From: JADLHS01 sp049840435
GTDB lineage: Bacteria; Verrucomicrobiota; Verrucomicrobiia; Limisphaerales; JADLHS01
Reading direction: 5' to 3'
Length of the DNA: 64,000 nt
Assembly (NCBI GenBank): GCA_049840435.1
Contig: JASGKY010000032.1
Location: forward strand, 1 to 64,000
A program made the translations under genes and the position numbers. A model generated the notes under the pieces. It made no database searches. It was not told the DNA's origin and worked only from the letters and a program-made list of their open reading frames with translations. Positions 49,342-57,730 of this stretch are shown one piece after another (positions within the stretch are counted from its first letter, which is position 1; each line of letters begins with the position of its first letter).

Positions 49342-50526
49342 TCACCGGATTTTCAGCGTGCTTAACGCGACCACCGCAAACAGCACGCACAAAATGTAAA
49401 ACCGGGTCACCACCTGCGACTCATACCAACCTTTCTTCTCGAAGTGATGATGAATCGGCGCCATCAAAAAGAACCGCCGTCCTTCGCCAAACTTCTTCCG
49501 CGTGTACCTGAACCAGCCTTTCTGGATGATGACCGAGCCGGCTTCCATCACGAACACGCCGCCCGCAATCACCAACACAAACGGCTGATGGATCAAAACT
49601 GCGATCAACCCCAGCCCGCCACCCAACGCCAGCGACCCGGTGTCTCCCATGAACACCTGCGCCGGGTGACAGTTGAACCACAAAAAACCCATTCCCGCAC
49701 CGATCAACGCCGCGCAAAAAACGGTCAGCTCTCCCGCACCCGGCACGTACGGAATCTGCAGATACGTCGCATACCGAAAATTGCTCGCCAGATACGTCAG
49801 CACTAGGAACACGATGGACGTAATGATCGTGCAACCAATCGCCAACCCGTCCAAGCCGTCCGTCAAGTTCACCGCATTCGAGCTACCCACAATCGTCAAC
49901 ACCACGACGAGCAGCCCCACTACCGCCCCGCATTGGATCGGATATTTGTAAAACGGCAAAAACAACGTGCTGACCAGATTGTTGTGCAACGCAGCTTTCA
50001 TTTCAGGAAACCGCAGTTCACTCAACATCGGCAGCTTCCACAAATAAAGCGCCACAAATCCCGCCACCGCGAATTGCACCCACAACTTCACATGCGGCGG
50101 TGCGCCGCCCCCCTGCTGCTTGATGATTTTCGCGTAATCGTCGTAAAACCCGAGCCCCGTCAACACCAACACCGCGAGCAACGTCAACTCCAGCAACGGA
50201 TTCATCTGCGCCCACAAAATCGCCGTCAGATTCAACACCAACACGATGAGGATGCCGCCCATCGTTGGTGTGCCCTTCTTGCTCAAGATGCGCGTCTTGA
50301 AATCACCCGCCTGGTCCGCCAGGTCTTTGTATTCCTGACCGAACTTCAAACGCTTCAACCACGCAATGACCTTCGGCCCGAGCCACAAGCTGAGCAAGAA
50401 CGCCGTCACCGCGGCACCCGCACTTCGAAACGTGATGTAACGGAACAAACGGAGAAACGACACGTACGGTGTGTACTCCGTTCCCTCCGCCCAACTCACG
50501 ATTGCCTGACTGAGATAAAATAACAT
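49342..50526 (-). CDS. mraY: Phospho-N-acetylmuramoyl-pentapeptide transferase
   Basis: This 394-residue inner-membrane enzyme couples UDP-MurNAc-pentapeptide to undecaprenyl phosphate, forming lipid I. It has about ten membrane segments and the catalytic motifs KKGTPTMGGILIV, LGFYDDYAKI with the Asp pair, NAVNLTDGLDGLAIG, FLWFNCHPAQVFMGDTGSLALGG and MAPIHHHFEKKGW. The start at 50526 gives a normal N-terminus. It lies 59 bases after murF. Confidence 0.95.
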   Translation of the reverse strand: MLFYLSQAIVSWAEGTEYTPYVSFLRLFRYITFRSAGAAVTAFLLSLWLGPKVIAWLKRLKFGQEYKDLADQAGDFKTRILSKKGTPTMGGILIVLVLNLTAILWAQMNPLLELTLLAVLVLTGLGFYDDYAKIIKQQGGGAPPHVKLWVQFAVAGFVALYLWKLPMLSELRFPEMKAALHNNLVSTLFLPFYKYPIQCGAVVGLLVVVLTIVGSSNAVNLTDGLDGLAIGCTIITSIVFLVLTYLASNFRYATYLQIPYVPGAGELTVFCAALIGAGMGFLWFNCHPAQVFMGDTGSLALGGGLGLIAVLIHQPFVLVIAGGVFVMEAGSVIIQKGWFRYTRKKFGEGRRFFLMAPIHHHFEKKGWYESQVVTRFYILCVLFAVVALSTLKIR

Positions 50527-50585
50527 CCAAATCCATTCATCTGCGTGGATCGCGCGCCCTCGGCACAACCGACCCGACGCTCAAT

Positions 50586-51983
50586 TCAATTCCGTTTGCC
50601 CGCGTCCCCCGCCTTCAACGCCTGCGCAATCCGCTCCAGACGTGACGACCGCGACGCTTTCAACAACACCGTGTCGCCCGGCTTCAAAAACGATTTGATG
50701 GCCAATGCCGCCGCTTCCGCATCGGCGAGTTCGATCACCCGCACCAACCCCGCCCCACGCGCCGCCTGCGCCATCGTCCCGGCCATCTTGCCCACAGCAA
50801 TCAACTGCTCCACGCCAAGTTCTGCGGCACGCCGCCCCACTTCCGCGTGCGCGCTCGCGCTGTGCGATCCGAGTTCTGCCATGTCACCCAGCACGGCCAC
50901 CCGCCGACCTTTACACGGCAACTCCTGCAACACCTGCAACGCAGCCAGCATCGAATCAGCATTCGCATTGTAGGCGTCATCCAACACCCGCACGCCGGCC
51001 GCATCGTAAAGCTGCAGCCGCATTTTCGCCGGCTCGCAGGTTGCCAACCCTTGCTTGATCTCGCTGCGGCTCAACCCGAGTTCGGCGCCAAGCGCGATAG
51101 CGAACAGTGCGTTCCCCACCTGATGCCGTCCGAGCAAGCCGATGCGATACGACCCACTCAATTCCTTTGTCGGCGCTTCCACGGTGAACGACGAACCATT
51201 CTTGTCCATCTTCACATTGCTCACCTGCCAATCGCACTTATCCCCGCTGCCAACCCGCACCACCGTCGCCTTCGTCCGTTTCGCGAGCACATCGCTCCAT
51301 TCGTCGTCGCCGTTCAGAAACAGCTTTCCCTCCGCCGGCAACGCCTCGGCCAATGTCCCCTCTTCGCGCGCCACGCCATCGAGATCACCAAAAAACTCCA
51401 AGTGCTCGCGCCCGACATTCGTGATCACACCGAACTTCGGCTGCACAAGCTTCACTAGCGCCGCGAGTTCGCCCGGATGATTCGTCCCGACCTCGAGCAC
51501 CGCCGCTCCATGAGATCTTTCCAAGCGCAACAACGTCGCCGGCACGCCGATGTCGTTGTTGAAACTCGCCTCGCTCCACAGTGGATTGAGCTTCTGCCGT
51601 AACACCGCCGCGACAAGTTCCTTCGTGCTTGTCTTGCCGTTCGAGCCACCGACCGCGATGACCGGCAGCGAAAATTGTTGCCGATACGCCGCCCCGATCT
51701 GCCCGTACGCCTGGCGGGTGTTAGCGACCTGGATCACCACACAATTCGGCAACGCAGGCAGACGACGGCCTTTTTCGACGAGGACCGCCGTAACGCCTTT
51801 CTGCGCCACTTCCGCAAGAAATTCATGGCCATCAAATCTTTCACCGCTCAATGCAATGAACAAATCGCCCGCTTGCGCCTGCCGCGAATCCGTGTTCACG
51901 CGGCCAAATTTTGTCGCCAGTGAACCCTGCACGAGTTCGCCGGCGCACGCCGTCATAACAAATTCCAAATCCCTGGTTTCCAC
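50586..51983 (-). CDS. murF: UDP-MurNAc-tripeptide--D-Ala-D-Ala ligase
   Basis: This 465-residue Mur ligase adds D-Ala-D-Ala to the peptide stem. The P-loop is GGSNGKTSTKEL (residues 112-122), with the N-terminal VNTDSRQAQAGDLFIALSGERFDGHEF as in MurF/MurE, the central EVGTNHPGELAALVKLVQPKFGVITNVGREHLEFFG and the C-terminal VLDDAYNANADSMLAALQVL, which is MurF-typical. It is the only Mur ligase in this cluster. It begins 3 bases after the SIMPL gene stop. Confidence 0.93.
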   Translation of the reverse strand: METRDLEFVMTACAGELVQGSLATKFGRVNTDSRQAQAGDLFIALSGERFDGHEFLAEVAQKGVTAVLVEKGRRLPALPNCVVIQVANTRQAYGQIGAAYRQQFSLPVIAVGGSNGKTSTKELVAAVLRQKLNPLWSEASFNNDIGVPATLLRLERSHGAAVLEVGTNHPGELAALVKLVQPKFGVITNVGREHLEFFGDLDGVAREEGTLAEALPAEGKLFLNGDDEWSDVLAKRTKATVVRVGSGDKCDWQVSNVKMDKNGSSFTVEAPTKELSGSYRIGLLGRHQVGNALFAIALGAELGLSRSEIKQGLATCEPAKMRLQLYDAAGVRVLDDAYNANADSMLAALQVLQELPCKGRRVAVLGDMAELGSHSASAHAEVGRRAAELGVEQLIAVGKMAGTMAQAARGAGLVRVIELADAEAAALAIKSFLKPGDTVLLKASRSSRLERIAQALKAGDAGKRN

Positions 51984-51986
51984 AAT

Positions 51987-52727
51987 TCATTTCAAAGCAA
52001 ACGTCGCGGTCACCACCGCCGTGATGGTTTTGTCCAGCGAGGACGTATCATTCATCCCCTCCCAACTGGTCTGTCCGCTGTAAATCGGAGCGATTTGGAT
52101 CACGCCCATGTCCGCCGTGTGCAGTCGCGCAATATTGCGCTCGCCCTGTCCGGCAATCTGCTCCGCCCGCATCCGCGCATCCTTGGTCGCCTCGGCCAGC
52201 ATCTCTACTTTGGCCTCGCCCGCCTTCGTATAAAGAAACTCCGGTGCCTGCGCCGTGAACAACACGCCTTGCTCCACCAGCGCCACCGAGTCCCGGTCCA
52301 GTTGCGCCATAAAATCCACATTCTCCGATTCGACGCGCACGGCCTGGGTCAACCGATAGCCCAGCACCTGCGGCTGCGTCAGCCCGGCGTTGTCCGTCAA
52401 CGTGCCGCGGACTTCTTCAATCGAGATCGGCGTGAAACCGAAATTCGTCAGGCTCTGGGTCACCACAAACCCTCGCACCTTCTCCGCGTCCTGCTTCAAA
52501 TTTTTCTGCGCTTCCAACAACGTCGCCGCCTGCGTCGTGAAGACGCCGCGCCACACCACCAGATCTGCCCGCACATTTTTGCGCGCCGAACCTTTCACGG
52601 TGATGAACTGCGTGTTCTTGACCTGCAACCATGCCGTCGTCGCCAGCACTGCCGACACGATCAGCCCGGCGGCGAGAAACAATCCCGCAACCATGCCAAG
52701 CAGATGTGGTTTTGACGGCGTATTCAT
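51987..52727 (-). CDS. SIMPL-domain (DUF541) protein within the dcw cluster
   Basis: This 246-residue protein has an N-terminal membrane anchor (LLGMVAGLFLAAGLIVSAVLATTAWL) and a SIMPL domain (ITVKGSARKNVRADLVVWRGVF, DARMRAEQIAGQGERNIARLHTADMGVIQI, and a closing TAVVTATFALK). SIMPL proteins are usually periplasmic or membrane-bound with uncertain function. It lies where murE would be expected, 3 bases before murF and 3 after the small ORF, so it is part of the operon. Confidence 0.88.
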   Translation of the reverse strand: MNTPSKPHLLGMVAGLFLAAGLIVSAVLATTAWLQVKNTQFITVKGSARKNVRADLVVWRGVFTTQAATLLEAQKNLKQDAEKVRGFVVTQSLTNFGFTPISIEEVRGTLTDNAGLTQPQVLGYRLTQAVRVESENVDFMAQLDRDSVALVEQGVLFTAQAPEFLYTKAGEAKVEMLAEATKDARMRAEQIAGQGERNIARLHTADMGVIQIAPIYSGQTSWEGMNDTSSLDKTITAVVTATFALK

Positions 52728-52730
52728 TCG

Positions 52731-52943
52731 TTACAATGTCGTGTGCTGCCAACCGCTCCAGGACCAAGCGGATAACTTTTGCGCGGTTTCACCAGCTGCT
52801 GGCGCGATCCGCGCCGGATTCGCAACATTAGATTTCGCTCCACTCTTGCTTAGTTCCCGCCCGTTACGTTTCACTGGCGCTTGAACGTCTTGTTGACTAA
52901 GCGCGGCGGCAAACAACCGATGGGAGATGCTATTGGAATTCAT
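52731..52943 (-). CDS. Small ORF (70 codons) between ftsI and the SIMPL gene
   Basis: A short frame begins MNSNSISHRLFAAAL four bases after the ftsI stop and ends WSWSGWQHTTL three bases before the SIMPL start. The tight spacing on both sides supports translation. It has no recognised domain, no signal peptide, and a basic middle (VKRNGRELSKSGAKSNVAN). It could be a genuine small protein or a residue of a lost gene such as murE; I see no murE motif in it. Confidence 0.4.
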   Translation of the reverse strand: MNSNSISHRLFAAALSQQDVQAPVKRNGRELSKSGAKSNVANPARIAPAAGETAQKLSAWSWSGWQHTTL

Positions 52944-52947
52944 AATC

Positions 52948-54846
52948 TCACGGTCTACTGTTGTTGACTGCCAGGACGCGCGGCAGGTTGGTCGGAGAAT
53001 TCGTTGCCGCTGGACCGATATCCGGCTGGACGTGCAAGTAACTGGCAACACTACGCGCCACTTCGCGGAACACCGGCGCAGCCACCACGCCGCCGTAATA
53101 GCCACCTTTGCTTGGCTCATCTAAAACGATAGAAATGCAAACCTGCGGATTGTCCGCCGGGAAAAACCCGATGAACGACGAGATATACTTGCCCGCCTGA
53201 TAACCGCCTTTGCCGGGCTTTTGCGCCGTGCCGGTTTTACCCGCCACAGTGTAATTCGTCAGCGAAGCCATGGGGGCCGTGCCGCCAGTCGCCACCACAG
53301 TCTTCAACGCCTGCACCATTTGCTTAGCAGTCGCCTCACTGACGACCTGCCGGACGCGCTGCGGTTGATACTGGGTGATAATGCTCCCCGCACTGTCCTC
53401 GATGCGGTTCACCAGCATCGGCCGCATCAGATTGCCGTTGTTGGCCAAAGCCGCCATCGCCATCACCATCTGCAACCGCGTCACCGCCACGCCATGCCCC
53501 ATGGGAATCTGCGCGATGGACACCTTGCTCCACTTACTGACCGGATGCAGGATGCCGCGCGACTCTGCCGGCAACGGAATTCCCGTCGGCATACCGAAAC
53601 CAAATTCGCTCATGTAATCATACAGCCGGTCCTGGCCGAGACGGATGCCAATCTTCGCCGCACCGATGTTGGATGATTTCGTGATGATGCCCTCCACGGT
53701 TAACAAACCGTGCCCGCCATGCGCATCATGCAACGTGCGACCGCCAAACGAAAATGCCCCGCGCTCGCAATCGAACACTTCGTTCAACCGCACCACGCGT
53801 TCGTTCAGCGCGCCCGCCACCGGCACCACCTTGAACGTCGAGCCTGGCTCGCACACGTCGCCAATCAACCGATTGCGGCGCAGGTCGGGATTGCTCGGTA
53901 CCCGGTTCGGATCAAAATCGGGCAGCGACGCCATGGCCAAGATTTCGCCAGTGGCTGGCCGCAGCACGATGCCGGTGATATTGTCGGGCGCATACTTTTC
54001 CATCCCGTTCTCCAGCGCTTCCTCCAAAATGTTCTGGATGACGGAATCAATCGTGAGCACGACGTTGAATCCATCCCGCGCCGGCACATCCTGATCGCGC
54101 AGTGCCACCACTTCATTGCCGCGACCGTCCTTCTCCGTAATCCGCCAGCCGAGCGAGCCGGCGAGCTTCTCATTGAACGTCCGCTCAATGCCATCCGCCC
54201 CGATCATCTGGCCGAAGTCGGAGGAATTCGTGTCGCCGTTGCGCCCGACAAAACCCAACACATGTGCCGCGAGCGCACCATTCGGATACTTGCGCAACTG
54301 ATCATCCGTCGGCTCGACCGCAATCGCCCGCTGCCGCAAGCCTTGCAGAAAACTCTTCTCCGTGGTGGACAACTTGCGGTTGTCCATGTCCGGAATCGGC
54401 AGCTTCGCCATCGCGTCCTTGACCTGCTCCCATGTCTCCGGCGCGACGCGATTCGTCAGCGGCACATACAGCCGCGGCACGGTTTCCCCCTTCTCATTAA
54501 CGCGATTGGTTTGCAACAAACGTTGATAGACCGCGCCCTCGTTCATGCCGAGTAATGGCGCAATCGCCTTCGCCACTTCAGCCTGCCGAGTGCCGATGAG
54601 GAAAGGATTCGCGCAGACGCTCTTCACCATCGCGCTAGAAGCGAGCAGATTACCATGCACGTCGAGGATGTCACCGCGCCGGGGTTGGATGAGAATCCGG
54701 CGCACCGTGTTTTGTTGCGCCCGCACCCGCAACTCGTCGTGGCGCACCACCTGCAAATCCGCGAGCCGCAATGCCAGCAGCGCAAACGCACCGCACAGCA
54801 TCACGACCAGCAGCTTGAAACGCCGCAATTGTAGTTGCCTGCCCAT
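52948..54846 (-). CDS. ftsI: Septal peptidoglycan transpeptidase FtsI (PBP3-type)
   Basis: This class B penicillin-binding protein of 632 residues is anchored by one membrane segment (FKLLVVMLCGAFALLALRLADL). The pedestal domain (RRGDILDVHGNLLASS) precedes the transpeptidase with STFK (Ser336, catalytic), SSN (390-392) and KTGTAQK (536 onwards). No PASTA domain follows. It partners with FtsW and is activated via FtsL/FtsQ. The start at 54846 (MGRQLQLRRF) is preferred to 54858. Confidence 0.95.
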   Translation of the reverse strand: MGRQLQLRRFKLLVVMLCGAFALLALRLADLQVVRHDELRVRAQQNTVRRILIQPRRGDILDVHGNLLASSAMVKSVCANPFLIGTRQAEVAKAIAPLLGMNEGAVYQRLLQTNRVNEKGETVPRLYVPLTNRVAPETWEQVKDAMAKLPIPDMDNRKLSTTEKSFLQGLRQRAIAVEPTDDQLRKYPNGALAAHVLGFVGRNGDTNSSDFGQMIGADGIERTFNEKLAGSLGWRITEKDGRGNEVVALRDQDVPARDGFNVVLTIDSVIQNILEEALENGMEKYAPDNITGIVLRPATGEILAMASLPDFDPNRVPSNPDLRRNRLIGDVCEPGSTFKVVPVAGALNERVVRLNEVFDCERGAFSFGGRTLHDAHGGHGLLTVEGIITKSSNIGAAKIGIRLGQDRLYDYMSEFGFGMPTGIPLPAESRGILHPVSKWSKVSIAQIPMGHGVAVTRLQMVMAMAALANNGNLMRPMLVNRIEDSAGSIITQYQPQRVRQVVSEATAKQMVQALKTVVATGGTAPMASLTNYTVAGKTGTAQKPGKGGYQAGKYISSFIGFFPADNPQVCISIVLDEPSKGGYYGGVVAAPVFREVARSVASYLHVQPDIGPAATNSPTNLPRVLAVNNSRP

Positions 54847-55037
54847 AATGAAAATCACCAGCCGCCCATGACCGTCGGTTCCTCAACCAACGTGCCACGG
54901 GCGGTGGTAAAACTAATGTCTCGCTCGCACCACGGACTCGCGCCCGCGTTTGGTTTCTCTCGATAAAACTTTGCACGCCACCCGGCGCAGTCGGTTCCTC
55001 ACGACCGCAGCCCGGGCGGCGGCAAAAATTCAATGAC
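54847..55037. other. Gap between ftsL and ftsI
   Basis: About 190 bases with no supportable gene once the ftsL frame is corrected. Uncorrected, the ftsL frame runs through this gap into ftsI with low-complexity residues, which is implausible. I see no clear promoter or terminator. Confidence 0.4.
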
Positions 55038-55411
55038 TCACTGTCCGGCCAACCGCGCGGTTTGCGATTGGACCTCGGGGAACTCCCCCGGCACGGCGCC
55101 ACCGGCTCGCTCACGCGCCAGACATCGCCTGCCTGCGGCAACACCAAACCCAGCTTCAGCTCGGTCAGCTTTTGCTCCAGTCGCCCCGGCGACCGCAGGA
55201 TCGCCAGATGATCGCGCAGTTTTTTGTTCTGCTCACGGATCTCACTCAGCTTGATTTCGCGCTCGCGAATCTGCCGTCCCAGTTGATCAATCTGACTTTT
55301 CTGCCAGACATAACCCACCGCCGCCCCACCAATGATCACGCACAGACCAAACGCCTTCAGCGCGGGCCCGAACCGCAATGCCACCGACTCATTTTTACGA
55401 TTTCTTGCCAT
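55038..55411 (-). CDS. ftsL: FtsL-like division protein (one frameshift)
   Basis: This small bitopic protein has a basic cytoplasmic tail, a membrane segment (AFGLCVIIGGAAVGYVW) and a periplasmic coiled coil (QIDQLGRQIREREIKLSEIREQNKKLRDHLAIL), exactly the FtsL layout, followed by LGLVLPQAGDVWRVSEPVAP. A one-base change near 55094 would then give VPGEFPEVQSQTARLAGQ and a stop at 55038, for a length near 124 residues. It starts immediately after the rsmH stop and lies upstream of ftsI as in other dcw clusters. It would help assemble FtsQ with FtsW-FtsI. Confidence 0.82.
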
Positions 55412-56338
55412 CTATAATTTCTCCATGACGCGCAATTGCGCGCTGCGGCTGCGCGGATTCTCCGCCAGTTCCGCGTCGCTGGGCATGATCGCCTTGCGAC
55501 TCACCAATCGAATTTCGGGCGCGCACGGAGCTCGAAGCTCGGGCACGTCGGTTCCTGCGAACGTGTAATCCCGAGCACGCGCACGCCCGAAAAGTTTCAC
55601 CACGCGATCTTCCAGGCTGTGAAACGTGATCACCGCCAGCCGACCGCCCGGCTTCAAAATTTTCAGCGCGCCGCCCAAGCCACGCTCTAACGACCCGATC
55701 TCGTCATTCACCGCGATCCGCAACGCCTGGAACACCCGCGTCGCCGGATGCGCCTTACGCCCACCGCGCGGCGATAATCTTTCAATCAGCTCCGCCAACT
55801 GCCGCGTCGTCGTGAACGGGCGCGTCTCGCGGTCATGCACAATTGCCCGCGCAAACCGCCGCGAATCCCGTTCATCACCGTATTCCCAAAAAATTCTCGC
55901 GATCTCTTCCGCGCTCTCGGTGTTCAGCAAGGTCGCCGCCGTCACCGGTTGCCGCGTGTCCATCCGCATGTCGAGCGGGCCGTCGTTCTGAAAACTGAAT
56001 CCGCGCTCGGCCACGTCCAGTTGCGGCGAACTCACGCCCAAATCCAGCAACACGCCGTCGCAACTTCCCGCCGGAATCCACTCGCTCAGCTCCGCGTAGT
56101 TCCCACGCCGCAATTCAAACCGTCCCGCATACTCCGCCAATCGCTGCGTCGCCGCCTCAAGCGCGACGCCATCGCGGTCGCACGCCAACAGTCGTCCGGT
56201 CGGCGAGCTTGCCGCCAGCACGGCTGCCGCGTGCCCAGCTCCACCGAGCGTCCCGTCGACGTATTTCCCGCCCGGCTTCGGCTGGAGAGCTTCCAGCACT
56301 TCCACCATCATCACCGGCTTGTGTTTGAACTCGGTCAC
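55412..56338 (-). CDS. rsmH: 16S rRNA (cytosine(1402)-N4)-methyltransferase
   Basis: This enzyme (MraW) of about 308 residues methylates C1402 of 16S rRNA. It has HKPVMMVEVLEAL, the AdoMet site YVDGTLGGAGHAAA, LACDRDGVALEAA, GVLLDLGVSSPQLD, ERGFSFQNDGPLDMRMD and the C-terminal GGRLAVITFHSLEDRVVK. The GTG at 56338 avoids overlapping the preceding gene; an ATG at 56374 would overlap it by 14 bases. It lies in the usual dcw position, after mraZ and one extra gene. Confidence 0.95.
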   Translation of the reverse strand: MTEFKHKPVMMVEVLEALQPKPGGKYVDGTLGGAGHAAAVLAASSPTGRLLACDRDGVALEAATQRLAEYAGRFELRRGNYAELSEWIPAGSCDGVLLDLGVSSPQLDVAERGFSFQNDGPLDMRMDTRQPVTAATLLNTESAEEIARIFWEYGDERDSRRFARAIVHDRETRPFTTTRQLAELIERLSPRGGRKAHPATRVFQALRIAVNDEIGSLERGLGGALKILKPGGRLAVITFHSLEDRVVKLFGRARARDYTFAGTDVPELRAPCAPEIRLVSRKAIMPSDAELAENPRSRSAQLRVMEKL

Positions 56339-56360
56339 TGCGCATCGCTCAGCGTTAAAT

Positions 56361-56912
56361 TCACTTCTGACCAACCACTTCTAGGTCCGCGTGCGAAAGG
56401 TCGTTTCGCACCACTTTTACCCGGTCCAAAGAAAGCTCGCCCTGCACCGCCGGCTTGCCGAAACGCGGGATGCCTGCCAGCCGCGGCTTGCCGATGGCGG
56501 AAAACGGATTGTGATCCAAGCAGAAGAATGCACCACGCTTCAGCCATACGCCGCTGCGTTTGGCAAATTCTCCGGCCAACTTGAACAGGCCAACAACAAC
56601 CTCACGCGCATTTGTTGCGTGCGTCTTCCACAAAAGCTTTGGGGCTGCCAACTCCGATGCGGCTGCAACTGGCGCAGTCGTCACCTCCGGCATCAGCGCA
56701 GGCTCAACCGCCGCCATCGCCACAGACATCGCAGGAGCGGCAGCCACCACCGGAGGCGCGGATGGTCGAGCCACCGCTTCCTGCTTAAAAGGGTTCTTTG
56801 GCGAAATGAACTTCGGCAGATGCAAACCATCCCGCATCTGGTAGCGACCGACACCATGGCCGCCCGCCCAGCTTTTTCCCGCCGCCAGCAATTTTCCAAA
56901 TTTCATTTTCAT
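56361..56912 (-). CDS. Unknown protein between mraZ and rsmH
   Basis: This 183-residue protein is not recognised. An N-terminal motif GHGVGRYQMRDGLHLPKFISPKNPF is followed by an Ala/Pro-rich linker (about 55-90), then a more ordered C-terminal part with KRSGVWLKRGAFFCLDHNPF and VQGELSLDRVKVVRNDLSHADLEVVG. It has no signal peptide or membrane segment. The ATG overlaps the mraZ stop by four bases, and the gene lies in the dcw operon, so it may act in division or wall synthesis; that is inference from context only. Confidence 0.7.
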   Translation of the reverse strand: MKMKFGKLLAAGKSWAGGHGVGRYQMRDGLHLPKFISPKNPFKQEAVARPSAPPVVAAAPAMSVAMAAVEPALMPEVTTAPVAAASELAAPKLLWKTHATNAREVVVGLFKLAGEFAKRSGVWLKRGAFFCLDHNPFSAIGKPRLAGIPRFGKPAVQGELSLDRVKVVRNDLSHADLEVVGQK

Positions 56913-57379
56913 TCCATCAACTTGAACGCTTCCGAAGCCAGAACATCATCTGCTGCGTTCACGCGCGCATAACGCTCCGGCTCCCAAATCTCAAACCGAT
57001 CCAACAAACCGACGAGCACCACCTCCACTCCGACCTTGATGCCCGCCGCCGTCGCCAAATCTTCCGGGACACAAATCCGGCCCGCCTTATCGAGCGCCAC
57101 CTGAGTGGACTTCGAACCGATGATGCGCTTGAGCACCGTCTTGTTCGGATTCGTGTTCGGCATTGCATCCAACTCGACCATGAGTTCCGCCATTTCCTTC
57201 GGCGGCAACACGCGCAAACACGGACCTTCATTCCGCTGCGGCCAGACGATCAACGTGAACTGCACGCCCTCTTCTGTGGGCCGCCACATGGACGGCACCT
57301 GGATACGCCGCTTCTCATCACAACCGTGGCGATACACGGAGTTGTAAATCTGACCGATATTTGCGGCGGAATTCGACAT
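56909..57379 (-). CDS. mraZ: Transcriptional regulator MraZ
   Basis: MraZ (about 156 residues) is an AbrB-like DNA-binding repressor of the dcw operon. It has two tandem domains: the first around YNSVYRHGCDEKRRIQVPSMWRP, the second around STQVALDKAGRICVPEDLATAAGI, both with the DxKGRxxxP-like turn. The ATG at 57379 gives the family N-terminus; the frame is open upstream to 57472, but that extension would cover the operator. Its predicted operator lies 25-49 bases upstream of the start. Confidence 0.93.
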   Translation of the reverse strand: MSNSAANIGQIYNSVYRHGCDEKRRIQVPSMWRPTEEGVQFTLIVWPQRNEGPCLRVLPPKEMAELMVELDAMPNTNPNKTVLKRIIGSKSTQVALDKAGRICVPEDLATAAGIKVGVEVVLVGLLDRFEIWEPERYARVNAADDVLASEAFKLME

Positions 57380-57403
57380 TTGTTCACAGGCGTTTTGCCA
57401 CTG

Positions 57404-57428
57404 CCCCACTTTGCCACAAAACACCCCA
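57404..57428 (-). promoter_or_regulatory. MraZ-binding repeats
   Basis: Read on the minus strand, TGGGG (57424-57428), TGTGG (57414-57418) and TGGGG (57404-57408) are spaced exactly 10 bases apart (5-base boxes, 5-base spacers), which is the TGGGN repeat layout known for MraZ. They lie between the promoter and mraZ, so MraZ would repress its own operon. Confidence 0.85.
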
Positions 57429-57440
57429 TTTCCTGCCCTT

Positions 57441-57469
57441 GTTAAACACCTAGATGCATTTTGAGTCAA
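57441..57469 (-). promoter_or_regulatory. Predicted sigma-70-type promoter of the dcw operon
   Basis: On the minus strand, TTGACT (-35, forward 57464-57469) and TTTAAC (-10, forward 57441-57446) are separated by 17 bases. They match the consensus at 5 of 6 and 4 of 6 positions, and lie just upstream of the MraZ boxes. Confidence 0.6.
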
Positions 57470-57496
57470 CATCTATCCCCAAGTTTTTTTCAGAAC

Positions 57497-57526
57497 TTAT
57501 TCACACGTCATTCCAAGGGTGGATAA
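57497..57526. promoter_or_regulatory. Two DnaA-box-like sites upstream of mraZ
   Basis: TTATTCACA (57497-57505, plus strand) fits TTATNCACA fully, and TTATCCACC (minus strand, 57518-57526) matches at 8 of 9. They face each other 12 bases apart in the mraZ-queA intergenic region, near the dcw promoter. Binding is not shown. Confidence 0.4.
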
Positions 57527-57529
57527 GTT

Positions 57530-57730
57530 CGTCCGAGCCGGGTGAAAAACCGCCTCTGTTTGCCCCATGCCTAGTGGTGAAAGTTCGCGAGTCCCCAAGC
57601 CGTAGGAATCGTAGTTAAACCGCATAGATCGAGCCTAGAATTGGGGAGAAACCCGAGTCACCAGTCCAACCCATCCTGAACGGCACTCATCCGAGATTGA
57701 GTATCCATTCGTCGTCACTACTCTCTGCGC
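57530..57730. other. Intergenic region between the mraZ promoter and queA
   Basis: No gene is supportable in the roughly 200 bases upstream of queA. It is presumably the queA promoter region, but no convincing -35/-10 was picked. Confidence 0.35.

Noticed and set aside
52731..52943. The 70-codon ORF as a murE remnant
   Set aside because: No P-loop or Mur ligase motif is present, so it is listed only as a small unknown ORF.
54671..55037. Uncorrected C-terminal half of the ftsL reading frame running into ftsI
   Set aside because: The residues are low-complexity and overlap the ftsI start; a one-base correction gives a normal FtsL end.
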